Source: JANXSF01 sp043745195 (lineage in GTDB: Bacteria; Acidobacteriota; Terriglobia; Bryobacterales; Bryobacteraceae). Taken from it: a DNA stretch of 64,000 nt. The stretch spans positions 65,526-129,525 of the forward strand of contig JAYTTF010000168.1 of the NCBI GenBank assembly GCA_043745195.1, in the 5' to 3' direction. Every line of letters begins with the position of its first letter. Within the stretch, counting starts at the first letter, position 1. Made by a program: the position numbers and the translations under genes. This document shows, in pieces, positions 52,271-60,115 of the stretch. The notes under the pieces are model-generated. The model worked only from the letters and a program-made list of their open reading frames with translations. It was not told where the DNA came from and did not search any database.

Positions 52271-53284
52271 CTATGGTAACTTGATGCGAACTTGCGCTGT
52301 AAGGCCTGGCTTGATGGCAGCGGTGGGACTTAGGAAAACCACCAGAACTTGAGTGACCTTAATGGACGCAATTTCGCCCGGCAATGCTTCGTTACCAGCC
52401 TCGGCCATGAATACTTGTGCAGGCAGTCCGGGTTTCATTTTCGCCAGTTGTTGTGGGGTTGCTTCAACGACAATTTGCATTTTTGACAAATCGACAGCAA
52501 TTTGAAAAAGATCTTCCATGTCGCGCGAAACCTCTTCGCCTTTGTCCACGTTGGAACCCAGAAAGATTCCGTCTACAGGGGAAACAATATCGGCGGCCTT
52601 GAAATCGGCTTCCGATTCTTCCAGGGCTGCGCGCTTCTCCTCCAACAATTTCTTGGCTTGGTCAATGTCCCGCAACAGTTGGCCCACGCGTTGTTCGGCA
52701 ACATCGGCTTTCCCCGCAGAACCACTGACATCGGCTTTTGCGTTTTCAAATTCCTTTTTAGCTTGTTCGAATTTGTTACGTGGCGTGGCGCCCTGGTTAT
52801 TCAACATTACTTGACGATCGTAAATTTTCTGCAGGCGCGAAAGTTCATCGTTCACCCGCGATGCTTCAGCTCTGGCGCGTGAGGCTTCCAATCGAGCAGA
52901 GAGCATGGAGCTTTCCGCGTTGCTGACTCTGGTTTCAATGGTCTCCAAATCTTCTTTGGAACGACCCAGTTCTGCCTCCAATTTTCGATTTTGAATGTGG
53001 GCAATAAGCTGTCCTTCGTACACTTCCTGCCCTGGCTCAAAGAACACTTCGCCAAGAATCCCTGTGACTTTGGAGGAAACGTTAACTGTTTGCTGGGCTT
53101 CGACAGTTCCTTGCAGACTAATCTCAGTGCCGGATAGAAGCGACTCGACCACGATGGGCGAAGGCTGCGATTTCGTAGGGGTCGGTTTATTCCAACTTGG
53201 CCATTGGGAACTCAGTGCCCCAATCGCAATTGCTACAAGAATAATCGTAACGCCAATCAAAACCCATTTGCCGCGAATGTTCAC
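52271..53284 (-). CDS. membrane-fusion (HlyD/RND adaptor) protein
   Basis: 337 residues with an N-terminal membrane anchor (KWVLIGVTIILVAIAIGALS). The lipoyl half-motif is SLQGTVEAQQTVNVSSKVTG then FFEPGQEVYEGQLIAHIQNR. A coiled-coil hairpin spans about residues 105-225 (EDLETIETRVSNAESSMLSA; ELSRLQKIYDRQVMLNNQGA). DIVSPVDGIFLGSNVDKGEE closes the lipoyl domain, followed by the barrel domain. It links an inner-membrane exporter to the outer membrane, but no transporter gene follows. It is 2 bp upstream of the fumarase gene on the same strand, an odd pairing. Confidence 0.9.
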   Translation of the reverse strand: MNIRGKWVLIGVTIILVAIAIGALSSQWPSWNKPTPTKSQPSPIVVESLLSGTEISLQGTVEAQQTVNVSSKVTGILGEVFFEPGQEVYEGQLIAHIQNRKLEAELGRSKEDLETIETRVSNAESSMLSARLEASRARAEASRVNDELSRLQKIYDRQVMLNNQGATPRNKFEQAKKEFENAKADVSGSAGKADVAEQRVGQLLRDIDQAKKLLEEKRAALEESEADFKAADIVSPVDGIFLGSNVDKGEEVSRDMEDLFQIAVDLSKMQIVVEATPQQLAKMKPGLPAQVFMAEAGNEALPGEIASIKVTQVLVVFLSPTAAIKPGLTAQVRIKLP

Positions 53285-53319
53285 GTTAAGATGATACCGC
53301 CATGCATGTGGAAGGGCTG

Positions 53320-53649
53320 TTACTCAAAATGAACGGAGGCATAAAATTCGTCCATAGCGGCATGTCGAATTGAAAGTACGTTCACAATTTTCAGGCGTTC
53401 ATTGATTTCGAAAATGATCCGATAGACATCGGGCTTGTTGCCGTAGAGTAGGTGCCGAAGTGATCTCTTTTGTTTCTTGCTCTCGAAGCACAATGGACAA
53501 CGTCGGGGCAAACGTTCGAGACTGAGTATCGCATCCTCAAGTCCGTTGAACCAGTTCATCGCTTGCGGCGAACTGGCAACAGAGATCCGATCATATAAGC
53601 AACTCAGATCATGGCTTCCGCGTGCAGTTACTTCAACGCGGAATACCAT
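53320..53649 (-). CDS. ParE/RelE-family toxin
   Basis: 109 residues. The text VFRVEVTARGSHDLSCLYDR, AMNWFNGLEDAILSLERLPR and LRHLLYGNKPDVYRIIFEIN then KIVNVLSIRHAAMDEFY matches the ParE/RelE fold, with the RIIFEI strand and the C-terminal R-H pair. Toxins of this fold act on gyrase (ParE) or ribosome-bound mRNA (RelE); which one is not clear. The start overlaps the antitoxin gene by 17 bp, as usual for such pairs. Confidence 0.87.
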   Translation of the reverse strand: MVFRVEVTARGSHDLSCLYDRISVASSPQAMNWFNGLEDAILSLERLPRRCPLCFESKKQKRSLRHLLYGNKPDVYRIIFEINERLKIVNVLSIRHAAMDEFYASVHFE

Positions 53650-53923
53650 GAGATTTGCGCATTTCCTCGAATACTTCGCGGGCTGGGCGGGTTCTGCCTT
53701 TGGCTACATCCTCAAGGCCTTGTCGTAGCGCCTCATGAACATCGGCCTGCGCCGCAATATCGAGCAGGCGTTGATAGGACTCAGCGTCTTGCACTATGAC
53801 CTCGGCCTTGCCTTTCACCGTTAATACGACAGGTCTCTTGTTCTTCTTTAATTGCTTTACTACTTCTGCCGAGTTGCGCCGGAAGCTGGTTAACGAACAA
53901 ATATCCTGAGTAATGTTAAGCAT
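53633..53923 (-). CDS. Phd/YefM-family antitoxin
   Basis: 96 residues from the ATG at 53923 (MLNITQDICSLTSFRRNSAE). The Phd/YefM DNA-binding fold is complete: FRRNSAEVVKQLKKNKRPVV, LTVKGKAEVIVQDAESYQRL. The C-terminal tail (ALRQGLEDVAKGRTRPAREV) is the segment that wraps the toxin. It should repress its own operon and neutralise the toxin encoded directly downstream. The promoter region is shared with the divergent chromate transporter gene. Confidence 0.9.
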   Translation of the reverse strand: MLNITQDICSLTSFRRNSAEVVKQLKKNKRPVVLTVKGKAEVIVQDAESYQRLLDIAAQADVHEALRQGLEDVAKGRTRPAREVFEEMRKSHGIPR

Positions 53924-54002
53924 GAAAGTTCTTTTCACCGTAGCATCTTTTTAGGTGCTATGGTTCACGTTACGATGATAGTAGACTTGCAAGGTGCCCG
54001 CC

Positions 54003-54533
54003 ATGAGACTTGCCGAATTAACTAAGATTTTTCTGCGTGCCGGTAATCTGACATTCGGCGGCGGGGCACCTACCATCGCGCTGCTCCATCATGAGTTGGT
54101 GGAAAAGCGCTCAGCAATCACAAGTGAACAATACGCAACGTGCTTTGCGCTTTCCCGCATAACTCCCGGTACCAATGTGCTTGCCTTCAGTGCTGCGGTT
54201 GCATTCCTGATGCGCGGTTGGCCTGGGGCAATTCTTGCGGTTGCTGCCAGCAGTATTCCGAGTGCGGTGGTTGTGGTTCTGTTTACCAGGATTGCTGCTG
54301 ATGGGGATAAGTATCCGTTGCTGAAGTCCATGATAGAAGCCTTGATTGCTGCCGTAATTGGGCTGATTGCGTTCAACGTCTATCAACTGGCACGTCCTTC
54401 CTGGAATGCTGGGGAGCGCGTTTTGGTTATCGTTGTAATTGGCCTGAGTGCCGCCGCCACTGCAACTGGATTGTTGCCGCCATTGGCCATTCTCGGCTTA
54501 GCAGCTTTGTATGGAGCATTTACAAAAACATGA
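54003..54533 (+). CDS. chromate transporter, N-terminal half (split ChrA)
   Basis: 176 residues from the ATG at 54003 (MRLAELTKIFLRAGNLTFGG). The CHR-domain motifs are FGGGAPTIALLHHELVEKRS, ISRITPGTNVLAFSAAV-like text (ALSRITPGTNVLAFSAAVAF) and about five membrane segments. Split ChrA proteins work as a pair of short CHR proteins with opposite topology; the second half overlaps by 4 bp (ATGA). It exports chromate from the cytoplasm, probably by proton antiport. Confidence 0.88.
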   Translation: MRLAELTKIFLRAGNLTFGGGAPTIALLHHELVEKRSAITSEQYATCFALSRITPGTNVLAFSAAVAFLMRGWPGAILAVAASSIPSAVVVVLFTRIAADGDKYPLLKSMIEALIAAVIGLIAFNVYQLARPSWNAGERVLVIVVIGLSAAATATGLLPPLAILGLAALYGAFTKT

Positions 54534-55045
54534 ATGTTCTGCTGCTTTATTTATTATTGTTGAAGGCCACGCTGACGTCGTTCAGCGGGTTGACCTCGCT
54601 TCCAATCGTCCGGCAGGACATGGTGATGGAACGGCAAATCCTGACCGATCGTCAACTGAATACTGCGGTGGCAGCGGGTCGTATCAGCCCTGGTGCCAAT
54701 GGTCTGTATCTGGTGAGTGTCGGCTACATGATTGCCGGAACGGCAGGTGCCATTGCTGCCTGGTGCGCCGTTGTTACTCCGGCCTTTTTGATAATAGGAT
54801 TGTTGCGCCTATTGGGTGCTGCGGTGAATCATCCGAAAATGGAAAGAGTTGTAAGGCTTGTTGTGTTGGCCGCTGCCGGGCTGATTTTGGCCACCTCCGT
54901 TTCACTGGCGCGCGGTGTAATTCATTCCTGGTTTACCGCCTTAATCGCGGCTTCAAGCTTGTTCCTTTTCATCCGATTCAAAATTGACCCGCTGTGGATC
55001 ATGATGGCCGCAGCAACAGCCGGGCTATTGTTTGCCGTGATTTGA
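54530..55045 (+). CDS. chromate transporter, C-terminal half (split ChrA)
   Basis: 171 residues. It has the second CHR domain: FSGLTSLPIVRQDMVMERQI, AAGRISPGANGLYLVSVGYM and five or so membrane helices (AGAIAAWCAVVTPAFLIIGL; VVLAAAGLILATSVSLARGV). The ATG overlaps the stop of the first half, so both are made in equal amounts. Together they form the functional transporter. Confidence 0.87.
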   Translation: MNVLLLYLLLLKATLTSFSGLTSLPIVRQDMVMERQILTDRQLNTAVAAGRISPGANGLYLVSVGYMIAGTAGAIAAWCAVVTPAFLIIGLLRLLGAAVNHPKMERVVRLVVLAAAGLILATSVSLARGVIHSWFTALIAASSLFLFIRFKIDPLWIMMAAATAGLLFAVI

Positions 55046-55062
55046 TACACTTGAGAACTACT

Positions 55063-55449
55063 ATGCGTGAGTATCGTTTAGGCGACACGTTGGATGATTA
55101 CTGCATAAAGTGCAAGCGCATCACCAACCACAACATTGTGTCTTTAGTGGAGGAGCAACCGGTAAAAATGCGTTGCTGTTCCTGCTATAACGATCATGAT
55201 TTCCGACACGAAATTGCACCTCCTACTAAGAAAGAATTGAAGAAGGCTGCACTGCTGGAAGAATTGCTGGGCAAGGGCGGCGTTGATGCCGATGCCGATA
55301 CAGATTCGGATGACGACGATGATGCCGACGAAATTGAGGTGGATGATGCAGCCATCATCGACGAACTTACGCTAGCCGTTCCCGATGAACCCGCAGCAGA
55401 AACCCCTGCTCCCAAAACAGGCAAGAAGAGTAAAACTTCTAAAGGGTAA
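55063..55449 (+). CDS. small zinc-ribbon protein with an acidic tail
   Basis: 128 residues from the ATG at 55063 (MREYRLGDTLDDYCIKCKRI). Two C-x2-C knuckles (DYCIKCKRITNH and MRCCSCYNDHDF) would bind one zinc ion. After a lysine-rich helix (KKELKKAALLEELLGKG) comes a long acidic run of Asp/Glu (DADADTDSDDDDDADE) and a Lys-rich end (KTGKKSKTSKG). It looks like a nucleic-acid or ribosome-associated factor of unknown function. Its stop overlaps the ATG of the CCA gene by one base (TAATG). Confidence 0.8.
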   Translation: MREYRLGDTLDDYCIKCKRITNHNIVSLVEEQPVKMRCCSCYNDHDFRHEIAPPTKKELKKAALLEELLGKGGVDADADTDSDDDDDADEIEVDDAAIIDELTLAVPDEPAAETPAPKTGKKSKTSKG

Positions 55450-56831
55450 TGCAGCTTCCATCCGGCTCTGCGTTTGCTTGCCAGATTGCTGGAATCCTCA
55501 CATCCCACGGATTCACTTCCTATCTTGTTGGTGGCTGTGTGCGTGATTTGCTGTTGGGTCTTGAACCTAAAGATTACGACGTGGCAACCAGCGCCAGACC
55601 AGACCAAGTGGCGGCACTGTTTCCTGGATCTGAACTGATAGGTGCGCACTTCGGCGTCATATTGGTTAAGCACGAAGGGCAATCGGTGGAGGTGGCTACG
55701 TTTCGTTCTGACGGTGCCTATTCCGATGGCCGCCGACCGGAAACAGTGACCTACGAAACGGATCCTCGTCAGGATGCTTTGCGTCGTGACTTTACGATTA
55801 ATTCCCTTTTCTTCGACATTGCAACTAACCAGGTTCTGGATTTCTGCGGAGGGCAAGATGATTTGCGCGCCGGAATTCTGCGGGCCATAGGAGAACCTGA
55901 AACTCGCTTTGCGGAAGACTATTTAAGGATGCTGCGTGCGGTGCGGTTTGCGGCCCGCTTCGGTTATGTCATAGAGCCGCAAACGCTGTCGGCAATCCGA
56001 AAACTGCATGCGCGGATCTTAGACATTTCTGCTGAGCGAATTCGTGAGGAACTGAACCGGATTCTTACCGAAGGTGGTGCACGCCGAGGCTTCGAACTGC
56101 TGAGCGAAACGCGGTTGCTGGAGAGTCTACTGCCAGAAGTGAAGGCTATGCAGGGAGTGGAGCAACCGGCAGAATATCATCCTGAAGGCGATGTTTGGCA
56201 GCATACTCTGCTGATGTTGGAAGGTCTGGAAAATCCAACCACGACTCTGGCTTGGGCAGTGCTGCTACACGATGTTGCCAAGCCGCCGACGTTCACTTTT
56301 AGGGATCGTATTCGATTCAGTGGACATGCGGAATTGGGCGCTTTGATGAGCCGCACAATCCTTAGCCGCTTGCGGCTGGCAGGGCAAGAGGTGGAGCGGA
56401 TTCACGATCTGGTGTTGAACCATTTGCGCTTCATCGACGTGACGAGAATGAAGGAGAGTACCTTGAAACGTTTCCTTCGGCAGCCACATTTTGAGGAGCA
56501 CTTGGCTTTGCATCGGCTCGATTGTTTATCGAGTAATCGGCGTTTGGAGAATTACGAATTCGTCCGCCAGAAGTTGGCGCAGATGAAGCCTGAAGAATTG
56601 CGGCCGGCACGCTTGATCACTGGTGAGGATTTAATCGCGCTGGGTTATCCGCAAGGCCAGCAGTTTCGAGAGATTCTGTCGGCAGTGGAAGATGCGCAGT
56701 TAGAAGGCGGGGTTGCATCGCGCGAGCAAGCTCTGGAATTCGTGAGGCAGCGCTTTCCAATTTCTATGGCCGGAACGTCAGGCAAAGATAAACTACCATG
56801 CCAAGAATCGACGCCACTACGAAAAATGTGA
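55449..56831 (+). CDS. CCA-adding tRNA nucleotidyltransferase / poly(A) polymerase family
   Basis: 460 residues. The nucleotidyltransferase core has SYLVGGCVRDLLLG (G-G-x-V-R-D), KDYDVATSARPDQ with the catalytic DxD and RRDFTINSLFFD. An RNA-binding helical part follows (EDYLRMLRAVRFAARFGY). An HD domain comes next: EYHPEGDVWQHTLLML and AVLLHDVAKPPTF, which may give phosphohydrolase activity. It either adds CCA to tRNA or makes poly(A) tails; the two cannot be told apart by eye. The upstream zinc-ribbon gene overlaps it by one base. Confidence 0.9.
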   Translation: MQLPSGSAFACQIAGILTSHGFTSYLVGGCVRDLLLGLEPKDYDVATSARPDQVAALFPGSELIGAHFGVILVKHEGQSVEVATFRSDGAYSDGRRPETVTYETDPRQDALRRDFTINSLFFDIATNQVLDFCGGQDDLRAGILRAIGEPETRFAEDYLRMLRAVRFAARFGYVIEPQTLSAIRKLHARILDISAERIREELNRILTEGGARRGFELLSETRLLESLLPEVKAMQGVEQPAEYHPEGDVWQHTLLMLEGLENPTTTLAWAVLLHDVAKPPTFTFRDRIRFSGHAELGALMSRTILSRLRLAGQEVERIHDLVLNHLRFIDVTRMKESTLKRFLRQPHFEEHLALHRLDCLSSNRRLENYEFVRQKLAQMKPEELRPARLITGEDLIALGYPQGQQFREILSAVEDAQLEGGVASREQALEFVRQRFPISMAGTSGKDKLPCQESTPLRKM

Positions 56832-56853
56832 GGTACTCCACACTTTTTGTCAT
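56764..56853 (-). CDS. possible small membrane protein
   Basis: 29 codons begin 2 bp after the sixA stop on the same strand: MTKSVEYLTFFVVASILGMV then VYLCLTFRP. One strongly hydrophobic segment of about 20 residues is followed by a positive end. It overlaps the 3' end of the CCA gene on the other strand. It could be a real single-pass protein translated with sixA, or chance. No homologue is recognised. Confidence 0.3.
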   Translation of the reverse strand: MTKSVEYLTFFVVASILGMVVYLCLTFRP

Positions 56854-56855
56854 TG

Positions 56856-57341
56856 CTACGCACGCCCCAATTTGGCGGTCAGAAACCACTTCAGCACTCC
56901 GCGCGGAGTGGGGCCAAAGCTGTTTACATCTACTTTTGCAATTGCTCCTTTCTTGAATTCCACTTGAAGTCCGGGTACCCCAAGAAGGAATCCGAGGAAC
57001 TGTCCCATCAGCGGTTCGTGACTTGCTAGAAGAATGGAAGATTCTGAACGAAGTGCGCGGATTTCTTCCCATGCTTCGCGCGGTTGCGCCATTGGTGTCA
57101 AGGCGTGAGTTTCCACCATGTCCTGTTTTATCTTTAGAATTTCGCGGGCAATTTCCGCTGTTTGCCGAGCCCGGACATAGGGGCTAGTGAGAATCAATTG
57201 CGGTGCATTGCCGGCTTTGGCAACCGTTGTAAGGACTTCCCGCAACCGGGCTGCGCCTTCGCTTGTAAGGGCACGATGAGCGTCCTGTTGCGTGGGTGAT
57301 TGATCTTCCGCGATGCCGTGGCGGAGTAGATAGATTTCCAT
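56856..57341 (-). CDS. sixA: SixA-type phosphohistidine phosphatase
   Basis: 161 residues from the ATG at 57341 (MEIYLLRHGIAEDQSPTQQD). The RHG motif carries the catalytic histidine. ILTSPYVRARQTAEIAREIL and ILLASHEPLMGQFLGFLLG (second catalytic His) complete the histidine-phosphatase fold. SixA removes phosphate from histidines of phosphotransfer proteins. The C-terminus (GVLKWFLTAKLGRA) is typical for the group. Confidence 0.9.
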   Translation of the reverse strand: MEIYLLRHGIAEDQSPTQQDAHRALTSEGAARLREVLTTVAKAGNAPQLILTSPYVRARQTAEIAREILKIKQDMVETHALTPMAQPREAWEEIRALRSESSILLASHEPLMGQFLGFLLGVPGLQVEFKKGAIAKVDVNSFGPTPRGVLKWFLTAKLGRA

Positions 57342-57383
57342 GGTTGAACGCCCCAATTGTGGCATACTCAGAAGTCTAAAACG

Positions 57384-58595
57384 ATGATGGATCGCGATTC
57401 TATTTTAGTCAAAACTGCATTTTGGGCAACTTTCTTGTCCATTGCAACAAGCGTGGTATCCATCGCAGCATCGCAAATCTTACTGGGTGCAGCATTGCTG
57501 GCGTTGCTGTTGCAGCGCCGGAAATTGAGCCTGCCTGCCTACATACTGCCGCTTAGTTTGTACATTGTGGGCACTGTGATTGCAGGTTTCGCTTCGGGCA
57601 CTCCAATGCTTGGCATGCCGCAGTACAAGAAGTTCTTCGTGTTTCTTATTGTTCTTTGCGTGGTGAATACTTTCCGGTCTGTGATGGAAGTGCGGAATTT
57701 GTTTTTGACGATCATCGGGGCCGCTACTCTTTCGGCAGGTTGGTCGTTGGTGCAGTATTGGCGCAAGTGGGATTATGCCCATCAACATGGAATTGATTTT
57801 GCAAGCAGCTACATTGCGTTTCGCATCACCGGATTCATGAGCCATTGGATGACGTTCAGCGGCCACATGATGATTGCCCTTTTGATCCTGATTGCCTTTG
57901 TGTGTTTTGCGGTTTATGCAAAAGCAGATTGTCGATGGGCGGCTCCGGTTGCTGTGCTTCTTGCGGTGGCTTTGGTGTTGGGGCAAACGCGGGCTATGTG
58001 GATCGGTACTTTGATGGGCGTGGTCTACCTGCTGTGGCAGAAGGACAAACGGATGATTTTGGCGCTTCCTTTCCTTGCGGGCGCGGTGTATTTTGTGAGT
58101 CCGGAAAACGTGCAGCAGCGCGTGGTGAGCATTGTACAGCCGCGGGAATTGGATTCCAATTCGCATCGCAAAGCCACTTGGGCAATTGGTTGGGAGATTG
58201 TGAAGGCCCATCCAATATTTGGGATTGGCCCGCAGATGGTGAAGTACCGCAACAAGGAATTTGTTCCGCGATGGCTTGGCACGCTACCCGATGGGTATTA
58301 CGAACACCTGCACAACATCTATTTTCAAACTGCGGCGGAACGCGGGATTCCAACTTTGTTGATGCTGTTGTGGATGGTGGCTTGGATTCTGCGCGATGCG
58401 TGGAGAGGTTTACGATTCCTGCCGCATGGTGCTGGGGATGCCCGATTTGCATTGCAGGCAATTATTGCTGTGATTTTAAGCATTCTTGTTTCCGGGCTGT
58501 TCGAAAACAATTTGGGAGATAGCGAGGTGTTACTGCTTTTCCTCGGTATCTCCCAATGTGTTTACGCGGTGGTGCCAGCTACTCAGAAATCTTGA
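57384..58595 (+). CDS. O-antigen ligase/polymerase (Wzy/WaaL) family membrane protein
   Basis: 403 residues from the ATG at 57384 with about 11 membrane segments. The family signatures are a Gln/Arg-rich loop LALGQTRAMWIGTLMGVVYL-like text (VALVLGQTRAMWIGTLMGVV) and a large periplasmic loop with GWEIVKAHPIFGIGPQMVK and HLHNIYFQTAAERGIPTLLM, which has the catalytic histidine. Such enzymes attach or polymerise O-antigen or other surface glycans on the outer face of the inner membrane. The end overlaps the cyclophilin gene by 17 bp in convergent orientation. Confidence 0.88.
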   Translation: MMDRDSILVKTAFWATFLSIATSVVSIAASQILLGAALLALLLQRRKLSLPAYILPLSLYIVGTVIAGFASGTPMLGMPQYKKFFVFLIVLCVVNTFRSVMEVRNLFLTIIGAATLSAGWSLVQYWRKWDYAHQHGIDFASSYIAFRITGFMSHWMTFSGHMMIALLILIAFVCFAVYAKADCRWAAPVAVLLAVALVLGQTRAMWIGTLMGVVYLLWQKDKRMILALPFLAGAVYFVSPENVQQRVVSIVQPRELDSNSHRKATWAIGWEIVKAHPIFGIGPQMVKYRNKEFVPRWLGTLPDGYYEHLHNIYFQTAAERGIPTLLMLLWMVAWILRDAWRGLRFLPHGAGDARFALQAIIAVILSILVSGLFENNLGDSEVLLLFLGISQCVYAVVPATQKS

Positions 58596-59055
58596 CGGTC
58601 TTGATGATGTCGCCTTGTTTGATGGCGTCCACCACATCTTTCCCGGATTTCACTTTGCCAAACACGGTGTGCTTTCCGTTGAGATGCGGAGTAGCGACGT
58701 GAGTGATAAAGAACTGGCTGCCGTTGGTGCCGGGTCCGGCATTGGCCATGGAAAGCGTGCCAGGGGTGTGGGACAAGTGCTGTTTGCATTCATCTCCAAA
58801 TTTATAGCCAGGACCTCCGGTGCCAGTGCCTGTGGGATCGCCGCCCTGGATCATGAAGTCGGCAATTACGCGATGGAAGACAACGCCATCGTAGAAGCCA
58901 TCTTTGGCAAGGAAGACAAAATTGTTCACCGTTTTGGGTGCGTCGGCTGCATAGAGTTCGCAGACAATATCGCCGCGTGAAGTTTCAAATGTGGCCGAAT
59001 AAGTCTTCGAGGGATCGATGACCATATCGGGGTATTTCGTGTATTGATTCGACAT
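58579..59055 (-). CDS. cyclophilin-type peptidyl-prolyl cis-trans isomerase
   Basis: 158 residues. The cyclophilin core is complete: VFHRVIADFMIQGGDPTGTG with the catalytic Arg, GPGYKFGDECKQHLSHTPGT, LSMANAGPGTNGSQFFITHV, HLNGKHTVFGKVKSGKDVVD. No signal peptide, so it acts in the cytoplasm on proline peptide bonds during folding. Confidence 0.93.
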   Translation of the reverse strand: MSNQYTKYPDMVIDPSKTYSATFETSRGDIVCELYAADAPKTVNNFVFLAKDGFYDGVVFHRVIADFMIQGGDPTGTGTGGPGYKFGDECKQHLSHTPGTLSMANAGPGTNGSQFFITHVATPHLNGKHTVFGKVKSGKDVVDAIKQGDIIKTVKISE

Positions 59056-59294
59056 CTCTTCTAGTGTAAGCCGAAATTGGAAGTAACTTGCTGATGTTCA
59101 ACCAAAGAGTTGGTCTCCTTGGTTACAGAGTACAGGATGGAGGGTGGATTCCGAACTATGGGTTGGTGGAAAGTGTTGATTGCGGGGGGGAATGTTTTTA
59201 TCTTTTGATGGTGATGGGGGGGAGAATCGTGGGGCGGATTAGATCTCCGAGATTGTTTTACATGGAGCGGCTTATCGGACCGATCTGGCAGGTT
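59056..59294. other. intergenic region without a recognised gene, two G7 runs
   Basis: Between the cyclophilin gene and the tRNA remnant the plus strand is G-rich, with seven-G runs near 59186 and 59214. A frame of 87 codons crosses it but has no coding character. The remaining 59338-59496 is also without a recognised gene. Confidence 0.6.
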
Positions 59295-59335
59295 TCCCCA
59301 GTATTAGGCTGGTTCGAATCCTGGCTGGGGAGCCA
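59295..59335 (+). tRNA. tRNA remnant (Asn-like ends), 41 nt, D and anticodon arms missing
   Basis: The 5' acceptor strand tccccag (59295-59301) pairs perfectly with ctggggag-side bases ctgggga (59325-59331), followed by discriminator G and an encoded CCA (59333-59335). Between them is a T-loop gttcgaatcc with an imperfect stem. Acceptor bases and G73 fit tRNA-Asn. The whole middle is gone, so this is a scar, not a working tRNA. It marks the left end of the island. Confidence 0.6.
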
Positions 59336-59337
59336 AA
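59320..59337 (+). repeat. att-like core, copy 1 (tRNA 3' end)
   Basis: The tRNA remnant ends in cctggctggggagccaaa. The first 15 bp recur at 61357-61371 and the last 12 bp at 63030-63041. This is the usual target of tyrosine integrases. Confidence 0.65.
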
Positions 59338-59496
59338 TTTTAATACATTGAAAACATTTGGACTGCAAAGTAGCCGCAATGGTTAAGTGTTTTTTTCAGG
59401 TAAGATTCCTGATTGAGGTACTTGACACCACTATTTCACGTCCAAGTTCAAAATTTCGGCGACTCGACGCCAGCGCTCGAAACATGATTGCACCAT

Positions 59497-60114
59497 TTAC
59501 TCAAGGAGAAGCTGGTTGAGCCAAGCAACGAAGGCTAGTGCTGTGGGTGTCTGAGGCTCGAGGTACTTGCGTGTTACGGCAGCTCCCATACGAACGCCGG
59601 GTTCGCTTTGCCATGCCAACCAAGTGTGAATCACAGCTTTCGCCCGATGGATTTCGACAAACCGACGGTCCTCTCCAGGAATTGCATCGACCGCAGCTCT
59701 GGCGCGCGGAAGTAACGGATCTTCTGGGGGCACAAGAAGCGCTACAAAGTCCTCAATCATGCCGTCATCACGATTGTTTGGCATCAGCCATATTCCGACG
59801 GTCGGCCGACCGCCCTGTCGTACTACGGTTCCGTGAGCGAGAGGAGCGATTGGAAGATCGGCGTAACCAGCCTTTGTCAGTACGGAACGTAGTCTTGTCC
59901 ACCGCTCGACAAGAGCGGTGTCCGCGTCAACGACAATGCCTATTCGTTTTAGCTCACTTGCGCGGAGTTCCATCGGGAGAGAACCAGTTAGGTTGTCAAT
60001 GCCGTCCTTGTCCTTGACGACGAATCGCGTATGAAGCTGGTGTGCGAAAAGCAGATTAGTGGCGACATGCTTGTCGTCCTGCCCCTCTACCAATAGAACG
60101 GAATCGTTTGCCAT
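59497..60114 (-). CDS. DUF3226-like TOPRIM protein, partner of the ATPase
   Basis: 205 residues from the ATG at 60114. The TOPRIM catalytic pattern is visible: Glu10 in SVLLVEGQDDKHV and Asp63/Asp65 in RIGIVVDADTALV; a later acidic region is NRDDGMIEDFVALL. TOPRIM domains bind metal and cut or rejoin nucleic acids; in OLD-type defence proteins they are nucleases. The start is 1 nt after the ATPase stop, so the two are made together. The pair looks like a split OLD protein, as in PARIS (AriA ATPase plus AriB TOPRIM, DUF4435). Here the TOPRIM protein resembles DUF3226 instead. The role in phage defence is inference. Confidence 0.75.
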   Translation of the reverse strand: MANDSVLLVEGQDDKHVATNLLFAHQLHTRFVVKDKDGIDNLTGSLPMELRASELKRIGIVVDADTALVERWTRLRSVLTKAGYADLPIAPLAHGTVVRQGGRPTVGIWLMPNNRDDGMIEDFVALLVPPEDPLLPRARAAVDAIPGEDRRFVEIHRAKAVIHTWLAWQSEPGVRMGAAVTRKYLEPQTPTALAFVAWLNQLLLE

Positions 60115-60115
60115 G

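Noticed and set aside
57480..58211. 243-codon frame opposite the O-antigen ligase
   Set aside because: The ligase has clear membrane segments and motifs. The opposite frame is His/Gln/Pro-rich without any domain.
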